Part shown: in pieces, positions 28,691 to 38,118 of the stretch | Numbering within the stretch: position 1 is the stretch's first letter | Layout of the letters: each line of letters starts with the position of its first letter | Assembly (NCBI RefSeq): GCF_023701745.1 | Contig: NZ_JAJOZB010000001.1 | Coordinates: 3,540,501-3,604,500, forward strand | DNA from: Streptomyces sp. RKAG293 | GTDB lineage: Bacteria; Actinomycetota; Actinomycetes; Streptomycetales; Streptomycetaceae | Length of the DNA: 64,000 nucleotides | Direction of reading: 5' to 3' | Notes under the pieces: generated by a model | Databases searched by the model: none | Seen by the model: the letters and a program-made list of their open reading frames with translations, nothing else | What the model was told of the DNA's origin: nothing | Program-made: the position numbers and the translations under genes

Positions 28691-29710
28691 GTGGCCACCT
28701 CCGTCAGGGCGTCGGCCGACGGCAGTCCGCCGCCGGCCCGGCCCGTCCCCGCCGCCGCACCGCCGGGCACCCCCGGCACCCCCGGCACCCCCGCCGGCCC
28801 CTCCTGGCGCTCGCGGCTGTACCGCCTGGACCTCAAGGCGACGCCGTACGCGTACATCGCCCCCTTCTTCGTCTGCTTCGCCGCCTTCGGGCTCTTCCCG
28901 CTGATCTACACGGGCTGGCTCTCGTTCCACCAGGTCGAACTGGGCGGCACCGCGCAGTGGCGCGGCTTCGACAACTACACCCGGCTGTGGGACAGCGAGT
29001 TCTTCTGGAACGCGCTGCGCAACACGTTCTCGCTGGGGGTGATCTCCACTGTCCCGCAGCTGCTGATGGCGCTGGGCCTGGCCCATCTCCTCAACTACAA
29101 GCTCCGGGCGCGCGGGTTCTTCCGGGTCGCGGTGCTGGCCCCGTACGCGACGTCGATCGCGGCGGCCTCGCTGGTCTTCGTCCAGCTCTTCAATCCCGAC
29201 TACGGGATGGTCAACCAGCTGCTCGGCCACTTCGGGGTGCACCACATCCAGTGGGAGGCCGACAAGTGGCCGTCCCAGATCGCCATTTCGACGATCGTCA
29301 CCTGGCGCTGGACGGGGTACAACGCACTGATCTACCTGGCCGCGATGCAGGCCGTGCCGGGCGATCTGTACGAGGCGGCCGCGCTCGACGGGGCGTCGCG
29401 CTGGCGGCAGTTCCTCAGCGTCACCATCCCCTCGATCCGTCCCACGATCCTGTTCACGATCATCGTCTCGACGATCGGGGCGACCCAGCTGTTCGGCGAA
29501 CCGATGCTGTTCGGCGGCGGGTTGGGCGTCAGCGGCGGATCGGCGCACCAGTACCAGACGCTCAGCCTCTACATGTACGAGAAGGGCTGGCAGAACGGGG
29601 CGCTCGGACAGGCGTCGGCCGTCGCGTGGGTGATGCTCCTGATCCTGCTGCTCGTGGGCGCCGTCCAACTGATCATCACGCGGGTCAACCGCAGGAAGCT
29701 GGGGGGCTGA
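28691..29710 (+). CDS. cebF: CebF, ABC sugar permease
   Basis: A 339-aa permease with about 6 membrane helices and the ABC permease EAA loop (YEAAALDGASRWRQFLSVTIP). The N-terminus (residues 10-40) is Pro/Ala-rich with a GTPGTPGTP repeat, absent from the partner permease. GTG 28691 follows GGAAGG. It forms the membrane channel with CebG. Confidence 0.92.
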   Translation: MATSVRASADGSPPPARPVPAAAPPGTPGTPGTPAGPSWRSRLYRLDLKATPYAYIAPFFVCFAAFGLFPLIYTGWLSFHQVELGGTAQWRGFDNYTRLWDSEFFWNALRNTFSLGVISTVPQLLMALGLAHLLNYKLRARGFFRVAVLAPYATSIAAASLVFVQLFNPDYGMVNQLLGHFGVHHIQWEADKWPSQIAISTIVTWRWTGYNALIYLAAMQAVPGDLYEAAALDGASRWRQFLSVTIPSIRPTILFTIIVSTIGATQLFGEPMLFGGGLGVSGGSAHQYQTLSLYMYEKGWQNGALGQASAVAWVMLLILLLVGAVQLIITRVNRRKLGG

Positions 29711-29714
29711 CCTC

Positions 29715-30626
29715 ATGGCACACGCAGTCGCGGACCGGACCGCGCACCGGTCGGAACCCACCCCCACCCCGCCCAAACCGCGGCGCTTCGCGGCCCGCGC
29801 CGGACGGCAGGACCACGCGGGACCCGTCACGTACGTGGTCCTGGTGGTCGCCGCGCTGGTCTCGCTCTTCCCGCTGTACTGGACCGTGGTCGCGGCCTCC
29901 AGTACCGACACCCAGATCGTGCAGCCGCCGACCGAGCTGCTGCCCGGCAGCCATCTGATCGACAACCTGAAGATCGCCTGGGACCAGGTCAACATGGGCC
30001 AGGCGCTGGTCAACTCCACCATCGTGGCCGGGTTCGTCTCGCTCAGCACGGTGCTGTTCGCCACGCTGGCGGGCTTCGCCTTCGCGAAGCTGCGCTTCCG
30101 GGGCCGCAACGGGCTGCTGACCCTCGTGGTCGCGACGATGACGATCCCGCCGCAGCTCAGCGTGATCCCGCTCTACCAGATCATCACCGATCTGGGCTGG
30201 GTGGGCCGGCTGCAGTCGGTCATCCTGCCGTCGCTGGTGGCGGCGTTCGGGGTGTTCTTCATGCGGCAGTTCCTGGCCGAGGCGCTGCCGATCGAGCTGA
30301 TCGAGGCGGCCCGGGTGGACGGGGCGCACAGCCTGCGGATCGTCTGGCACGTGGTCTTCCCGATCGCGCGGCCGGCCATGGCGGTGCTGGGGATGCTGGT
30401 CTTCGTCCAGTCCTGGAACGACTTCTTCTGGCCGTTCATCGCGCTGAACCAACAGAACCCCACCGTGCAGGTGGCGCTGGCCGGGCTCGGTTCCGGTGAC
30501 CACACCATCGACCACGCGGTCGTGCTGACCGGCGCGCTGATCGCGACCGTGCCGCTGCTGCTGGTCTTCGCGCTGCTCGGCAAACACATCGTGGGCGGCA
30601 TCACCGCCGGCGCGGTCAAGAGCTGA
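29715..30626 (+). CDS. cebG: CebG, ABC sugar permease
   Basis: The 303-aa second permease has about 6 membrane helices and the EAA loop [21 protein letters not shown]. It starts 4 nt after cebF and ends at AGAVKS, the usual C-terminus of this family. Together with CebE and CebF it imports cellobiose and cellotriose. Confidence 0.93.
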   Translation: MAHAVADRTAHRSEPTPTPPKPRRFAARAGRQDHAGPVTYVVLVVAALVSLFPLYWTVVAASSTDTQIVQPPTELLPGSHLIDNLKIAWDQVNMGQALVNSTIVAGFVSLSTVLFATLAGFAFAKLRFRGRNGLLTLVVATMTIPPQLSVIPLYQIITDLGWVGRLQSVILPSLVAAFGVFFMRQFLAEALPIELIEAARVDGAHSLRIVWHVVFPIARPAMAVLGMLVFVQSWNDFFWPFIALNQQNPTVQVALAGLGSGDHTIDHAVVLTGALIATVPLLLVFALLGKHIVGGITAGAVKS

Positions 30627-30681
30627 CCCGCTCGCAGCGCTTCGCGCAGGCCGACGCCCCCACCCCCGTCATGCTCACTTT

Positions 30682-30695
30682 TGGGAGTGCCCCCG
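30682..30695. promoter_or_regulatory. Weak CebR-like site over the bglC ribosome site
   Basis: TGGGAGTGCCCCCG matches 11 of 14 positions of the CebR box. It ends 1 nt before the bglC ATG and contains its GGGAG ribosome site. It could be a degenerate operator or chance. Confidence 0.35.
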
Positions 30696-30696
30696 T

Positions 30697-32160
30697 ATGA
30701 CCGCTGTCCGACCCGAGACCGAGACCGCATCCACCGGTCTGCTCCGCTTCCCGCCCGGCTTCGTCTGGGGCGCGGCCACCGCCGCGTACCAGATCGAGGG
30801 CGCCGTGGCCGAAGACGGCCGCACCCCCTCCATCTGGGACACCTTCAGCCACACTCCGGGCCGGGTCCACAACGGCGACACCGGCGACATCGCGGCCGAC
30901 CACTACCACCGGTTCCGCGACGACGTCGCCCTGATGTCCGACCTCGGCCTGGGCGCGTACCGGTTCTCCGTCTCCTGGTCACGGGTCCAGCCCACCGGCC
31001 GGGGGCCCGCCGTCCAGCGCGGCCTGGACTTCTACCGCGCGCTCGCCGACGAGCTGCTGGGCAAGGGGATCACCCCGGTCGCGACGCTCTACCACTGGGA
31101 CCTGCCGCAGGATCTGGAGGAGGTCGGCGGCTGGACCGTACGCGACACCGCCGAGCGGTTCGCCGACTTCGCCGCGATCATGGCGGGCGCGCTCGGCGAC
31201 CGCGTTCCGTACTGGACCACCCTCAACGAGCCGTGGTGCTCGGCGTTCCTGGGCTACGGATCCGGTGTGCACGCCCCCGGCCGCACCGAGCCGGACGCCG
31301 CGCTGAAGGCGGCCCACCATCTCAATCTCGCCCATGGCCGGGCGATCGGGGTCCTGCGCTCCACGCTCCCCGCCACCGCGCGGACCTCGATCACCCTCAA
31401 CCTCCACCAGGTGCGCCCGCTCGACGGGTCGGCGGCGGCACTGGACGCCGCGCGCCGGATCGACGCCGTCGGCAACCGGATCTTCACCGGGCCGGTCCTG
31501 CACGGCGACTACCCGGCGGACCTGCTGGAGGACACCGCGCACGTCGTGGACTGGCAGTCCCTGGTGCGGGACGGCGACCTCGCCGAGATCTCCCGCCCCA
31601 TCGACCTGCTGGGCATCAACTACTACACGCCCACCGTCGTCTCGGGCCCGCGGACCGCGCCCGACGGGACCGAGGCCGCCCGCTTCGACGGCCACGGCGC
31701 CAGCGCGCACTCCCCCTGGCCCGGCTCGGAGCAGGTCGCCTTCCACCTCCCGCCCGGCGAGACCACGGCGATGAGCTGGGCGGTCGACGCCAGCGGGCTG
31801 TACGACCTGCTGCGGCGCACCGCCGAGGAGAACCCCGGCCTGCCGCTGATGGTCACCGAGAACGGCGCCGCCTTCGACGACTACGTCTCGCCCGAGGGCG
31901 CGGTGAACGACCCGCGGCGGATCGACTACCTGCGCGGTCACCTCGCGGCCGTGCACCGGGCGATGGCCGACGGCGCCGATGTCCGCGGCTACTTCCTGTG
32001 GTCGCTGATGGACAACTTCGAGTGGTCCTACGGCTACAGCAAGCGGTTCGGCGCGGTGTACGTCGACTACGCCACCCAGACCCGGATCCCGAAGTCCAGC
32101 GCCCACTGGTACGCCCAGGTGGCGCGCACGGGTGAGATCACGGAGCCTGACGCTCCGTAA
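30697..32160 (+). CDS. bglC: BglC, GH1 beta-glucosidase
   Basis: A 487-aa cytoplasmic GH1 enzyme with no signal peptide. The acid/base Glu is in TLNEPWC and the nucleophile Glu in [10 protein letters not shown]. It hydrolyses imported cellobiose to glucose, closing the CebEFG route. It starts 70 nt after cebG on the same strand, so it is in the same operon or under its own weak CebR site. A strong hairpin ends the unit. Confidence 0.94.
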   Translation: MTAVRPETETASTGLLRFPPGFVWGAATAAYQIEGAVAEDGRTPSIWDTFSHTPGRVHNGDTGDIAADHYHRFRDDVALMSDLGLGAYRFSVSWSRVQPTGRGPAVQRGLDFYRALADELLGKGITPVATLYHWDLPQDLEEVGGWTVRDTAERFADFAAIMAGALGDRVPYWTTLNEPWCSAFLGYGSGVHAPGRTEPDAALKAAHHLNLAHGRAIGVLRSTLPATARTSITLNLHQVRPLDGSAAALDAARRIDAVGNRIFTGPVLHGDYPADLLEDTAHVVDWQSLVRDGDLAEISRPIDLLGINYYTPTVVSGPRTAPDGTEAARFDGHGASAHSPWPGSEQVAFHLPPGETTAMSWAVDASGLYDLLRRTAEENPGLPLMVTENGAAFDDYVSPEGAVNDPRRIDYLRGHLAAVHRAMADGADVRGYFLWSLMDNFEWSYGYSKRFGAVYVDYATQTRIPKSSAHWYAQVARTGEITEPDAP

Positions 32161-32214
32161 GGAACGCGGGGTGGTGCGGGGGTTCGAGGGTGCCGTCGAC
32201 ACCACTTCACGCGG

Positions 32215-32256
32215 GCAGCGGCCCACCGGCGGGAAACCCCGCCGATGGGCCGCTGC
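32215..32256. terminator. Bidirectional terminator between bglC and chitinase
   Basis: A stem of about 19 bp with one mismatch (32215-32233 with 32238-32256) and an AAA/C loop lies in the 117-nt convergent gap, able to stop transcription from both sides. Confidence 0.8.
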
Positions 32257-32277
32257 GTCATGGGGCCGGCCGTGGAA

Positions 32278-33759
32278 TCAGCCGAAGGAGGCGAACGCCT
32301 TGGTGAAGGCGAGGTCGCCCTGGACGATCGAGCTGCAGCTCGCGTCGGCGAAGTTCTTCGCACCTCCGGGGCACTGCTTGTCACGGGTCGAGGACCACAT
32401 CGACAGCCAGCCCAGGCCCTTGGACTTGGCGAAGTTCACCAGCTGGGTCGCGTCGTCGACCTTGAAGATCTCGGTGTTGACGTCGTTCACACCGATCATC
32501 GGGGTGACCGCCACCGCCTTCCAGGCGGCCGCGTCCGACAGCCCGAGCACGCTCTTGACCTGCGCCTGCGTCGCCGTGGCGCCGTCGATGGCGTACTGGC
32601 CCATGTCGCCGTTGAACGCGGGCCCGTAGTCCATCGCCATGATGTTGACGGCCGAGATCCGCACGCCGTTCTTCTTGGCGTCGGCCAGCAGGTTGATGCC
32701 GTCCTGCGTCAGACCGGTCGGCATCGCGGGGAGGGTGTACGAGACGTCCAGCCCGCTGTGGCTCTTCTGGAGCGCTGCGATGGCCTGCGCGCGGCGGCTG
32801 TTGGACGCGGTGTCCGGGAGCGCGCCGCCCTCGATGTCGAAGTCGACCTTCGTCAGCTTGAACTGGTCGACGGCCTTGCCGTACGCGGCCGTCAGATCGC
32901 CGACCGAGGTGCAGGCCGTGCCCAGTTCGGAACCGGAGGCCCCGCCGAACGAGACGCGGACATCGCCGCCCGCCGCCCGCAGCGCGCCTATCTGGCCGGC
33001 CACCGCGTCGGAGCCGAGGTCCGTCACCCCGCCCCACTTGGGGGTGCAGCCGCCGCCGGAGGTGATGAAGGCGAGGTTGTACTGCTTGACGCCGGTGCTC
33101 TTGGCGGAGCCGACCATGTCGAAGGCCGGGTACAGCGAGGTGTCGATGTACGGCGAGAAGCCCGCGCCGGCGACCGGAGTGGTGCCGCCGGTCTTGGTGG
33201 GGGTGGGGGTCGGCGTCGGCGTGCTGGTCTTGGTGGGGGTCGGCGACGCGGTCTTCGTCGGGGTGGGCGAGGCGGTCGGGCTCGCGGTCACGGTCGGACG
33301 GCCGCTGGGGGTGGCGGTCGGGCCGGAGTCCACCGAACACTTGGCGTCGTTTATCAGGCAGTTGACCGGGTCCGCGGCGGTGCCGCCGGACGCCGCCACG
33401 AAGCCGACGTCGACCTTCGCGCCGGGCGCCACGGTGGCGTTCCAGCCCTCCGGCTTCACGGTGATGTGCTGGCCGTTCGCGGTGAACTTGCCGTTCCACA
33501 GCGAGCTGAGCGTGGTGCCGGCCGGCAGGTCGAACGACAGGGTCCAGCCGGCGAGCGCCTTGTCCGAGGAGTTCGTGATCTCGTACTGCCCGGTGTAGCC
33601 ACCGGTCCAGCCGCTCGTCTTGGTGTAGGCGGCGCCGACCGGGGCGGCACTCGCTGACCCGGCCAGCGCGAAGGCGCCTCCCACCACGACAGCCGCGGCG
33701 ACGAGGCCGCCGATCGCCTTGGTCTTGATCCCGGGTCGACGGCGATGCGTGCTGGCCAT
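32278..33759 (-). CDS. Secreted CBM2-GH18 chitinase
   Basis: The 493-aa protein starts at ATG 33757-33759 (MASTHRRRPG, AAAGG upstream) with a twin-Arg-like or Sec signal ending AGSASAAP. It then has a CBM2-type carbohydrate-binding module (residues 35-140, Trp at WTGGYTGQY and WTLSF), a Thr/Pro/Lys linker (about 155-200) and a GH18 catalytic domain. The catalytic core reads KVDFDIEGG, keeping the Asp-x-Asp-x-Glu of GH18, though the first Asp of the full DxxDxDxE motif is not conserved. It should cut chitin outside the cell. A DasR-like site lies upstream. Confidence 0.9.
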   Translation of the reverse strand: MASTHRRRPGIKTKAIGGLVAAAVVVGGAFALAGSASAAPVGAAYTKTSGWTGGYTGQYEITNSSDKALAGWTLSFDLPAGTTLSSLWNGKFTANGQHITVKPEGWNATVAPGAKVDVGFVAASGGTAADPVNCLINDAKCSVDSGPTATPSGRPTVTASPTASPTPTKTASPTPTKTSTPTPTPTPTKTGGTTPVAGAGFSPYIDTSLYPAFDMVGSAKSTGVKQYNLAFITSGGGCTPKWGGVTDLGSDAVAGQIGALRAAGGDVRVSFGGASGSELGTACTSVGDLTAAYGKAVDQFKLTKVDFDIEGGALPDTASNSRRAQAIAALQKSHSGLDVSYTLPAMPTGLTQDGINLLADAKKNGVRISAVNIMAMDYGPAFNGDMGQYAIDGATATQAQVKSVLGLSDAAAWKAVAVTPMIGVNDVNTEIFKVDDATQLVNFAKSKGLGWLSMWSSTRDKQCPGGAKNFADASCSSIVQGDLAFTKAFASFG

Positions 33760-33884
33760 ACCGGCCTGCCTTTCGTGGGGGGCGGGGTGCGGCACGACGC
33801 TAGCGCGGGCGGAACGGACAAAAGCCCTGACCACAGCGGGGGTTGGGGTTCTTATGGCGCCCTTAAGGACGGCATCGGAGCGAG

Positions 33885-35279
33885 TTAAAGGTTCAGACCA
33901 CTGGCGGGGGACTTCTGTCCCGGCCTGCGACGGCGGCGTGGCACACGGTGACCCCGGCCGGATTCGCCGGAGCCGGGGCGCAGCGCCAGCCAGACCCGGA
34001 CCTCGGTGCCGCCGAGCACGGAGTGGCCGATGGCGATGTCGCCGCCGGTGGACTCGGCGACCCGGCGCACGATGTCCAGGCCCAGGCCCGTCGAGCCCGG
34101 CCCGCCGTCGCCCTGGCCGCGGCGCAGCGCGGCCGCGGGGTCCCGGATGCCGGTACCGGCGTCGGAGACCAGCACGATCACGGCGTCCTCGCCGTTGTGC
34201 ACGTCCACGGCGAAGGCGGTGCCCTCCGGGGTGTGCCGGAAGACGTTGCCGAGCATGGCGTCGAGCGCGGCGGCCAGCTCACCGCGCGCCACCGGCACCC
34301 GGACCGGCCGGTCCACGCCCGCTGTGCGGGCCGTGCGCCCCTGGTCCTCCGCGAGGGCGGACCAGAACGCCATCCGTTCCCGGATCACCTCGGCGGCGTC
34401 GCAGCCGGCCATGACCGGCGCGGTGATCTGCTGTTCGCGCGCGGTACGGATGATCGTGTCGACCTCGCGCTCCAGTTGCGCGACGGCCTCGCGGGTCTGC
34501 TCGGCGACGGGCCCGTTCCCGAGCGAGGCGGCGTTGAGCCGGAGCACGGTGAGCGGGGTGCGCAGCCGGTGCGAGAGGTCGGCGGCCAGTTCGCGCTCGT
34601 TGGCGAGCAGTTGGACGACCTGGTCGGCCATGGCGTTGAACGCGACGGCGACCGAGCGCAGTTCCGAAGGCCCGGCCTCCGAGACCCGGACGCCGAGGTC
34701 GCCGCGGCCGAGCGCGTTCGCCGCGTTCGCCAGCCGGCCCGCCGGCCGCACCATCCGGGTGCCGAGCCGGTCGGCGATGGCCACCGAGCCGACGATCAGG
34801 CCGATGCCGACCGCCGCCAGCACGATCCAGGCGGTGGCGACGCCCCGGGTGATGTCGCTGTCCGGGACGAAGACCTCGACGACCGCGACCGTGCCCGAGC
34901 TGACCGCGTTCGGCTGCAGCAGCGCGTACCCGCCGCCGACCGCGACGGTGGAGGCCCGGCCGCGGCTGGACGCGGCGTCCATCGCGGCGTCGGAGGAACG
35001 GTGCCTGCCGATCTCGACCGCGGTGGTGCCGGGGGTGGCCGGCACATGCAGCGCCATCCGGCCGTCCGCGCCGGCCTGGGTGGAGGCGAGCGCCCGTTCC
35101 AGCTGGACGCGGTCGGTGGTGATGGCCAGCGCGGGGCCGATCGCGGCGGCCTGCCGTTCGGCGTTGGAGAAGGCCCGGTCGCGGGCCAGCTCCTTGACCA
35201 CCAGTCCCAGCGGTACGGCGAACGCGACGACGACCATCGCGGTCACCGCCAGGCACACCTTGACGAGCAGCCATCTCAT
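33885..35279 (-). CDS. Sensor histidine kinase (HAMP-HisKA-HATPase)
   Basis: The 464-aa kinase has an N-terminal membrane helix (residues 5-30), an extracytoplasmic sensor of about 110 residues, a second helix (about 150-175), a HAMP linker, the phospho-acceptor in LSHRLRTPLTVLRL and an HATPase domain (MLGNVFRHTPEG; STGLGLDIVRRVAESTGG). ATG overlaps the response-regulator TGA by 4 nt (ATGA). The C-terminal tail is unusually basic (RVPRRRRRPGQK). The signal is unknown. Confidence 0.93.
   Translation of the reverse strand: MRWLLVKVCLAVTAMVVVAFAVPLGLVVKELARDRAFSNAERQAAAIGPALAITTDRVQLERALASTQAGADGRMALHVPATPGTTAVEIGRHRSSDAAMDAASSRGRASTVAVGGGYALLQPNAVSSGTVAVVEVFVPDSDITRGVATAWIVLAAVGIGLIVGSVAIADRLGTRMVRPAGRLANAANALGRGDLGVRVSEAGPSELRSVAVAFNAMADQVVQLLANERELAADLSHRLRTPLTVLRLNAASLGNGPVAEQTREAVAQLEREVDTIIRTAREQQITAPVMAGCDAAEVIRERMAFWSALAEDQGRTARTAGVDRPVRVPVARGELAAALDAMLGNVFRHTPEGTAFAVDVHNGEDAVIVLVSDAGTGIRDPAAALRRGQGDGGPGSTGLGLDIVRRVAESTGGDIAIGHSVLGGTEVRVWLALRPGSGESGRGHRVPRRRRRPGQKSPASGLNL
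33887..33902. promoter_or_regulatory. DasR-like site upstream of chitinase
   Basis: AAAGGTTCAGACCACT matches 11 of 16 positions of the DasR consensus, with 9 of 11 in the core. It lies about 130 nt before the chitinase start and overlaps the 3' end of the kinase gene. Chitinase genes are common DasR targets. Confidence 0.4.
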
Positions 35280-35965
35280 GCCGGTGGCTCCAGCTTCACC
35301 CCGACGCCGCGCAGCGTGTGCAGATACCGCGGCCGGGCGGCTGTTTCGCCCAGTTTGCGGCGGAGCCAGGACAGATGGACGTCGATGGTCTGGTCGTCGC
35401 CGTAGGACTGCTGCCACACCTCGGCCAGCAGTTCCTTGCGGGCCACGACGACACCGGGACGCGACGCGAGGAAGGCCAGCAGGTCGAACTCGCGGCGGGT
35501 CAGGTCCAGCGTCACCCCGTCGAGCTCCGCCTGCCGCCTGCGCACATCGATCCGCAGCCCGCCGACCGCGAGCCGCGCGGTCTCGTCGGGGGCGGCCTCC
35601 CGGCCGCGCGCCCGGCGCAGCACGGCGGCCATCCGGGCGGACAGGTGCTCGACCGAGAACGGCTTGACGAGATAGTCGTCGGCGCCCGCGTTGAGCAGCC
35701 TGACCACCTCCGCCTCGTCGTCACGGGCGGTAGCGATGATCACCGGGACATCGGTGATCCCGCGCAGCATCTTCAGCGCCTCCGACCCGTCCAGATCCGG
35801 GAGGCCGAGATCCAGGATCACGACATCGAAACCGACCTGCGCCACCTCGCGCAGCGCCTCAAGAGCCGTGCCCACACTGCGTACGGTGTGGGCCGCCTCG
35901 GTGAGGTGCCGGATGAGGGCGGAGCGCACGAACTGGTCGTCCTCGACCACGAGCACACTTGCCAT
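35276..35965 (-). CDS. OmpR/PhoB-type response regulator
   Basis: The 229-aa protein has a receiver domain (VVEDDQFVRSA; phospho-Asp in VVILDLGLPDLDG; Lys in DYLVKPFS) and a winged-helix DNA-binding domain (LDLTRREFDLLAFLASRPG; VHLSWLRRKLGE; HTLRGVGVKLE). ATG 35963-35965 has only a weak ribosome site. It is the first gene of a coupled pair with the downstream kinase. Confidence 0.94.
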   Translation of the reverse strand: MASVLVVEDDQFVRSALIRHLTEAAHTVRSVGTALEALREVAQVGFDVVILDLGLPDLDGSEALKMLRGITDVPVIIATARDDEAEVVRLLNAGADDYLVKPFSVEHLSARMAAVLRRARGREAAPDETARLAVGGLRIDVRRRQAELDGVTLDLTRREFDLLAFLASRPGVVVARKELLAEVWQQSYGDDQTIDVHLSWLRRKLGETAARPRYLHTLRGVGVKLEPPA

Positions 35966-36061
35966 GGCCCGCACGGTAGCCCATCCGGGGGACCCGGTAC
36001 CGCTCCGTCCGTTTACCGCCCTCCGCGCCCGGACCTGCCGCGCGTACGGCAGGATGTGCCG

Positions 36062-36601
36062 ATGCAACGAGGATTGCTTCACGCCGGGGCCTGGACGCTC
36101 GCGACCACAGCCGCGGTGACGATGTCGTGGTTCGGGGTGCACTCCGTGCTCGCCGGTACCGCCTACGATCCACCGCGCGCGCTCCCGGTCTCCGATGCCG
36201 TCGCCGGCTCCTCGGCGCGGCCGGTGGCCTCCTCCACGCACCGGCCGAAGCCGGTGCCGTCCACGACGTCCCCCGCACCGACCGTGCCGCCCACCACCAG
36301 GCCCGCGACGAAGGCGCCGTCCCCGCCGCCCGAGAAGCCGCCGGGCACCTCGCACGACGCCTCCACCAGCAACACCACGGGCAATGTGCACGCCTACAAG
36401 GTCACCGGCGGCCGCGTCGTGCTCGACCTCGGGCCGGCCTCGGCCACCCTCGTCTCGGCCACCCCCGACACGGGCTGGGAGATGAAGGTCTGGAAGCTGG
36501 ACGAATGGATCCGGGTGGACTTCACCAGCGGAACCACCACCTCGTCGGTCTTCTGCACCTGGAACGGCCACCCGCCCGTGGTGGAGATGTACAAGAGCTA
36601 G
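36062..36601 (+). CDS. Secreted or membrane-anchored hypothetical protein
   Basis: The 179-aa protein has an N-terminal signal or anchor helix (residues 8-30), a long Pro/Thr/Ser-rich spacer (about 45-105) and a C-terminal compact region of about 70 residues (GGRVVLDLG; WKLDEWIRVDF; VFCTWNG). It is divergent from the response regulator, with a 96-nt gap, so it may be a target of that system. No family is recognised. Homologues with this layout would be expected only in actinomycetes. Confidence 0.75.
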   Translation: MQRGLLHAGAWTLATTAAVTMSWFGVHSVLAGTAYDPPRALPVSDAVAGSSARPVASSTHRPKPVPSTTSPAPTVPPTTRPATKAPSPPPEKPPGTSHDASTSNTTGNVHAYKVTGGRVVLDLGPASATLVSATPDTGWEMKVWKLDEWIRVDFTSGTTTSSVFCTWNGHPPVVEMYKS

Positions 36602-36614
36602 GCCGGCCTCCGGT

Positions 36615-37481
36615 TCAGCGGAAGACCGACTCCGGCGGGGCCGGGGACGGGGCGGCCGTCGCGTCGGTGACCGGGGCCGCGCCGCCCGCGAAGTCGGCCA
36701 GCGGGCGGCCGTGTTCGACGCGGCCGGGGTGCGGGTCGGAGGCGACCCGCCGGGTCAGCTCGGCGAGCGGCAGCTCGACGTCGGCGGCGAGCAGGATGGC
36801 GTTGCCGAACCGGCGGCCGCGCAGCACCGCCGGGTCGGCGGACACACAGACCTCGGCGAACGCCGACCGTGCGGTGGCGATCTGGGCGCGCAGGAAGCCG
36901 AGGGCGCCGCCGTCGGCGAGGTTGGCCGCGTAGAAACCGCCGGGCCGCAGCGCGCGCCTGACCTCGTGCAGGAATTCGGCGCTGGTCAGATGCGCGGGAG
37001 TGCGGGCGCCGCCGAAGACGTCCGCGATGACCAGGTCGGCCCAGCCGTCCGGGACCTTCCCGAGTCCCGCCCGGGCGTCCCCGCCCCGCACCTTGATCCG
37101 CCAGGTCCGGTCCCACGGCAGTTCACGGCGGACCAGTTCGACGAGCGGACCGTCGATCTCGACGGCCTGCTGGGTGGAGCGCGGCCGGGTCGCGGCGGTG
37201 TACCGGGCCAGGGTGAGCGCGCCGCCGCCCAGGTGCAGCACCTGCAGCGGGCGCCCCGGGGGCGCGACCAGGTCGATGATGTGGCCGAGCCTGCGCTGGT
37301 ACGAGAAGTCCAGGTACGACGGGTCGTCGAGGTCGACGTGCGACTGCGGGGCGCCGTCGATGAGCAGTGTCCAGCCGTGCGGCCGCTCCCGGTCCGGGAC
37401 CAGCTCGGCCTGCCCGCCGTCGACCACGGCGCCGACCGCTTCGCGGGCCTGCGCCCTTCCGCCCTGCTTCTTGCCTGCCAC
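36615..37481 (-). CDS. Spermidine synthase-like SAM-dependent protein
   Basis: The 288-aa protein has a Rossmann methyltransferase-like fold: LQVLHLGGGALTLARY (nucleotide-binding loop), VEIDGPLVELVRRELP and a DLVIADVFGGARTP catalytic-region segment. It resembles the fused or soluble spermidine synthase-like proteins common in actinobacteria, many of which are not true polyamine synthases. The start is GTG 37479-37481, judged from codon bias; the ribosome site is weak. The substrate is not assignable. Confidence 0.82.
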   Translation of the reverse strand: MAGKKQGGRAQAREAVGAVVDGGQAELVPDRERPHGWTLLIDGAPQSHVDLDDPSYLDFSYQRRLGHIIDLVAPPGRPLQVLHLGGGALTLARYTAATRPRSTQQAVEIDGPLVELVRRELPWDRTWRIKVRGGDARAGLGKVPDGWADLVIADVFGGARTPAHLTSAEFLHEVRRALRPGGFYAANLADGGALGFLRAQIATARSAFAEVCVSADPAVLRGRRFGNAILLAADVELPLAELTRRVASDPHPGRVEHGRPLADFAGGAAPVTDATAAPSPAPPESVFR

Positions 37482-37506
37482 CCGACCAGTATCGGCCAGC
37501 GGGCGG

Positions 37507-37911
37507 TCAGACGCCGCCGGCCAGTTTGATCGTGCGGGCCGCCTCACCGAGCGCCGCCCGCAGGACGGCCGGGTCGGTGGCGGTGATCCTGCCCGGCCCG
37601 CTGTCCGGCGGCACCAGCCACCCGGAACCGGCCACCGACGGCTCCGCGCCGATCGAGAAGCCGCGGCCGTTGCTCCGCGTACAGGAACTGCCGGGCAGGT
37701 CCCAGCCGTCGGCGGTGCCCTGTGGCACCAGGAACCCGATGCCGTCCCCCGCGTCGTCGTGCAGCACCGGCCCGACGCCGGTCCGCAGCCGCAGGATGTC
37801 CACGGCCTCCAGGCCCTGCTGGGTCGGAACGGTGACGAGATCGCACGGCGGCGTCGCCTGCGGCATCTCGCTCCGCTCCGGGCTCGGTTCGTGCCGATCG
37901 GTGTCCAACAA
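37507..37911 (-). CDS. Conserved Streptomyces protein of the Prim-Pol-like or regulatory group
   Basis: A 134-aa soluble protein. TTG 37909-37911 is proposed as start because GAGGAGGG lies 6 nt upstream; ATG 37864-37866, with GGAGCGAG before it, is a second option giving 119 aa. The middle (GPVLHDDAGDGIGFLVPQGT; GWLVPP) resembles by eye the protein at 47052-47669 (GPVALHRGRVLLLVAPGS; RWVVAPD), so the two may share a fold. It is divergent from the XRE-TPR regulator. The function is not known. Confidence 0.7.
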   Translation of the reverse strand: MLDTDRHEPSPERSEMPQATPPCDLVTVPTQQGLEAVDILRLRTGVGPVLHDDAGDGIGFLVPQGTADGWDLPGSSCTRSNGRGFSIGAEPSVAGSGWLVPPDSGPGRITATDPAVLRAALGEAARTIKLAGGV

Positions 37912-38118
37912 GGGGAACCCTCCTCGCGGGCGGACGCAGCACCGCCCTTACGAGGAGTACAACGCGCCTCCGTGTCAACAGCTACGCCCCGCTAACGCCG
38001 CAAGGGGTGGCATTTCATGGCGGATCGCGGGTGAGATATCCGTTTTGTAGGCAAACTCTCGGTATCGGCCCTGTCACAGCGGGTACCGTCGTCGCGCCGT
38101 CCGCACCAGGAGTCCGCC

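Noticed and set aside
27074-30109. A 1011-codon minus-strand open frame opposite cebEFG
   Set aside because: It is antisense to clear ABC transporter genes and its translation is low-complexity Arg/Gly/Asp with no domain.
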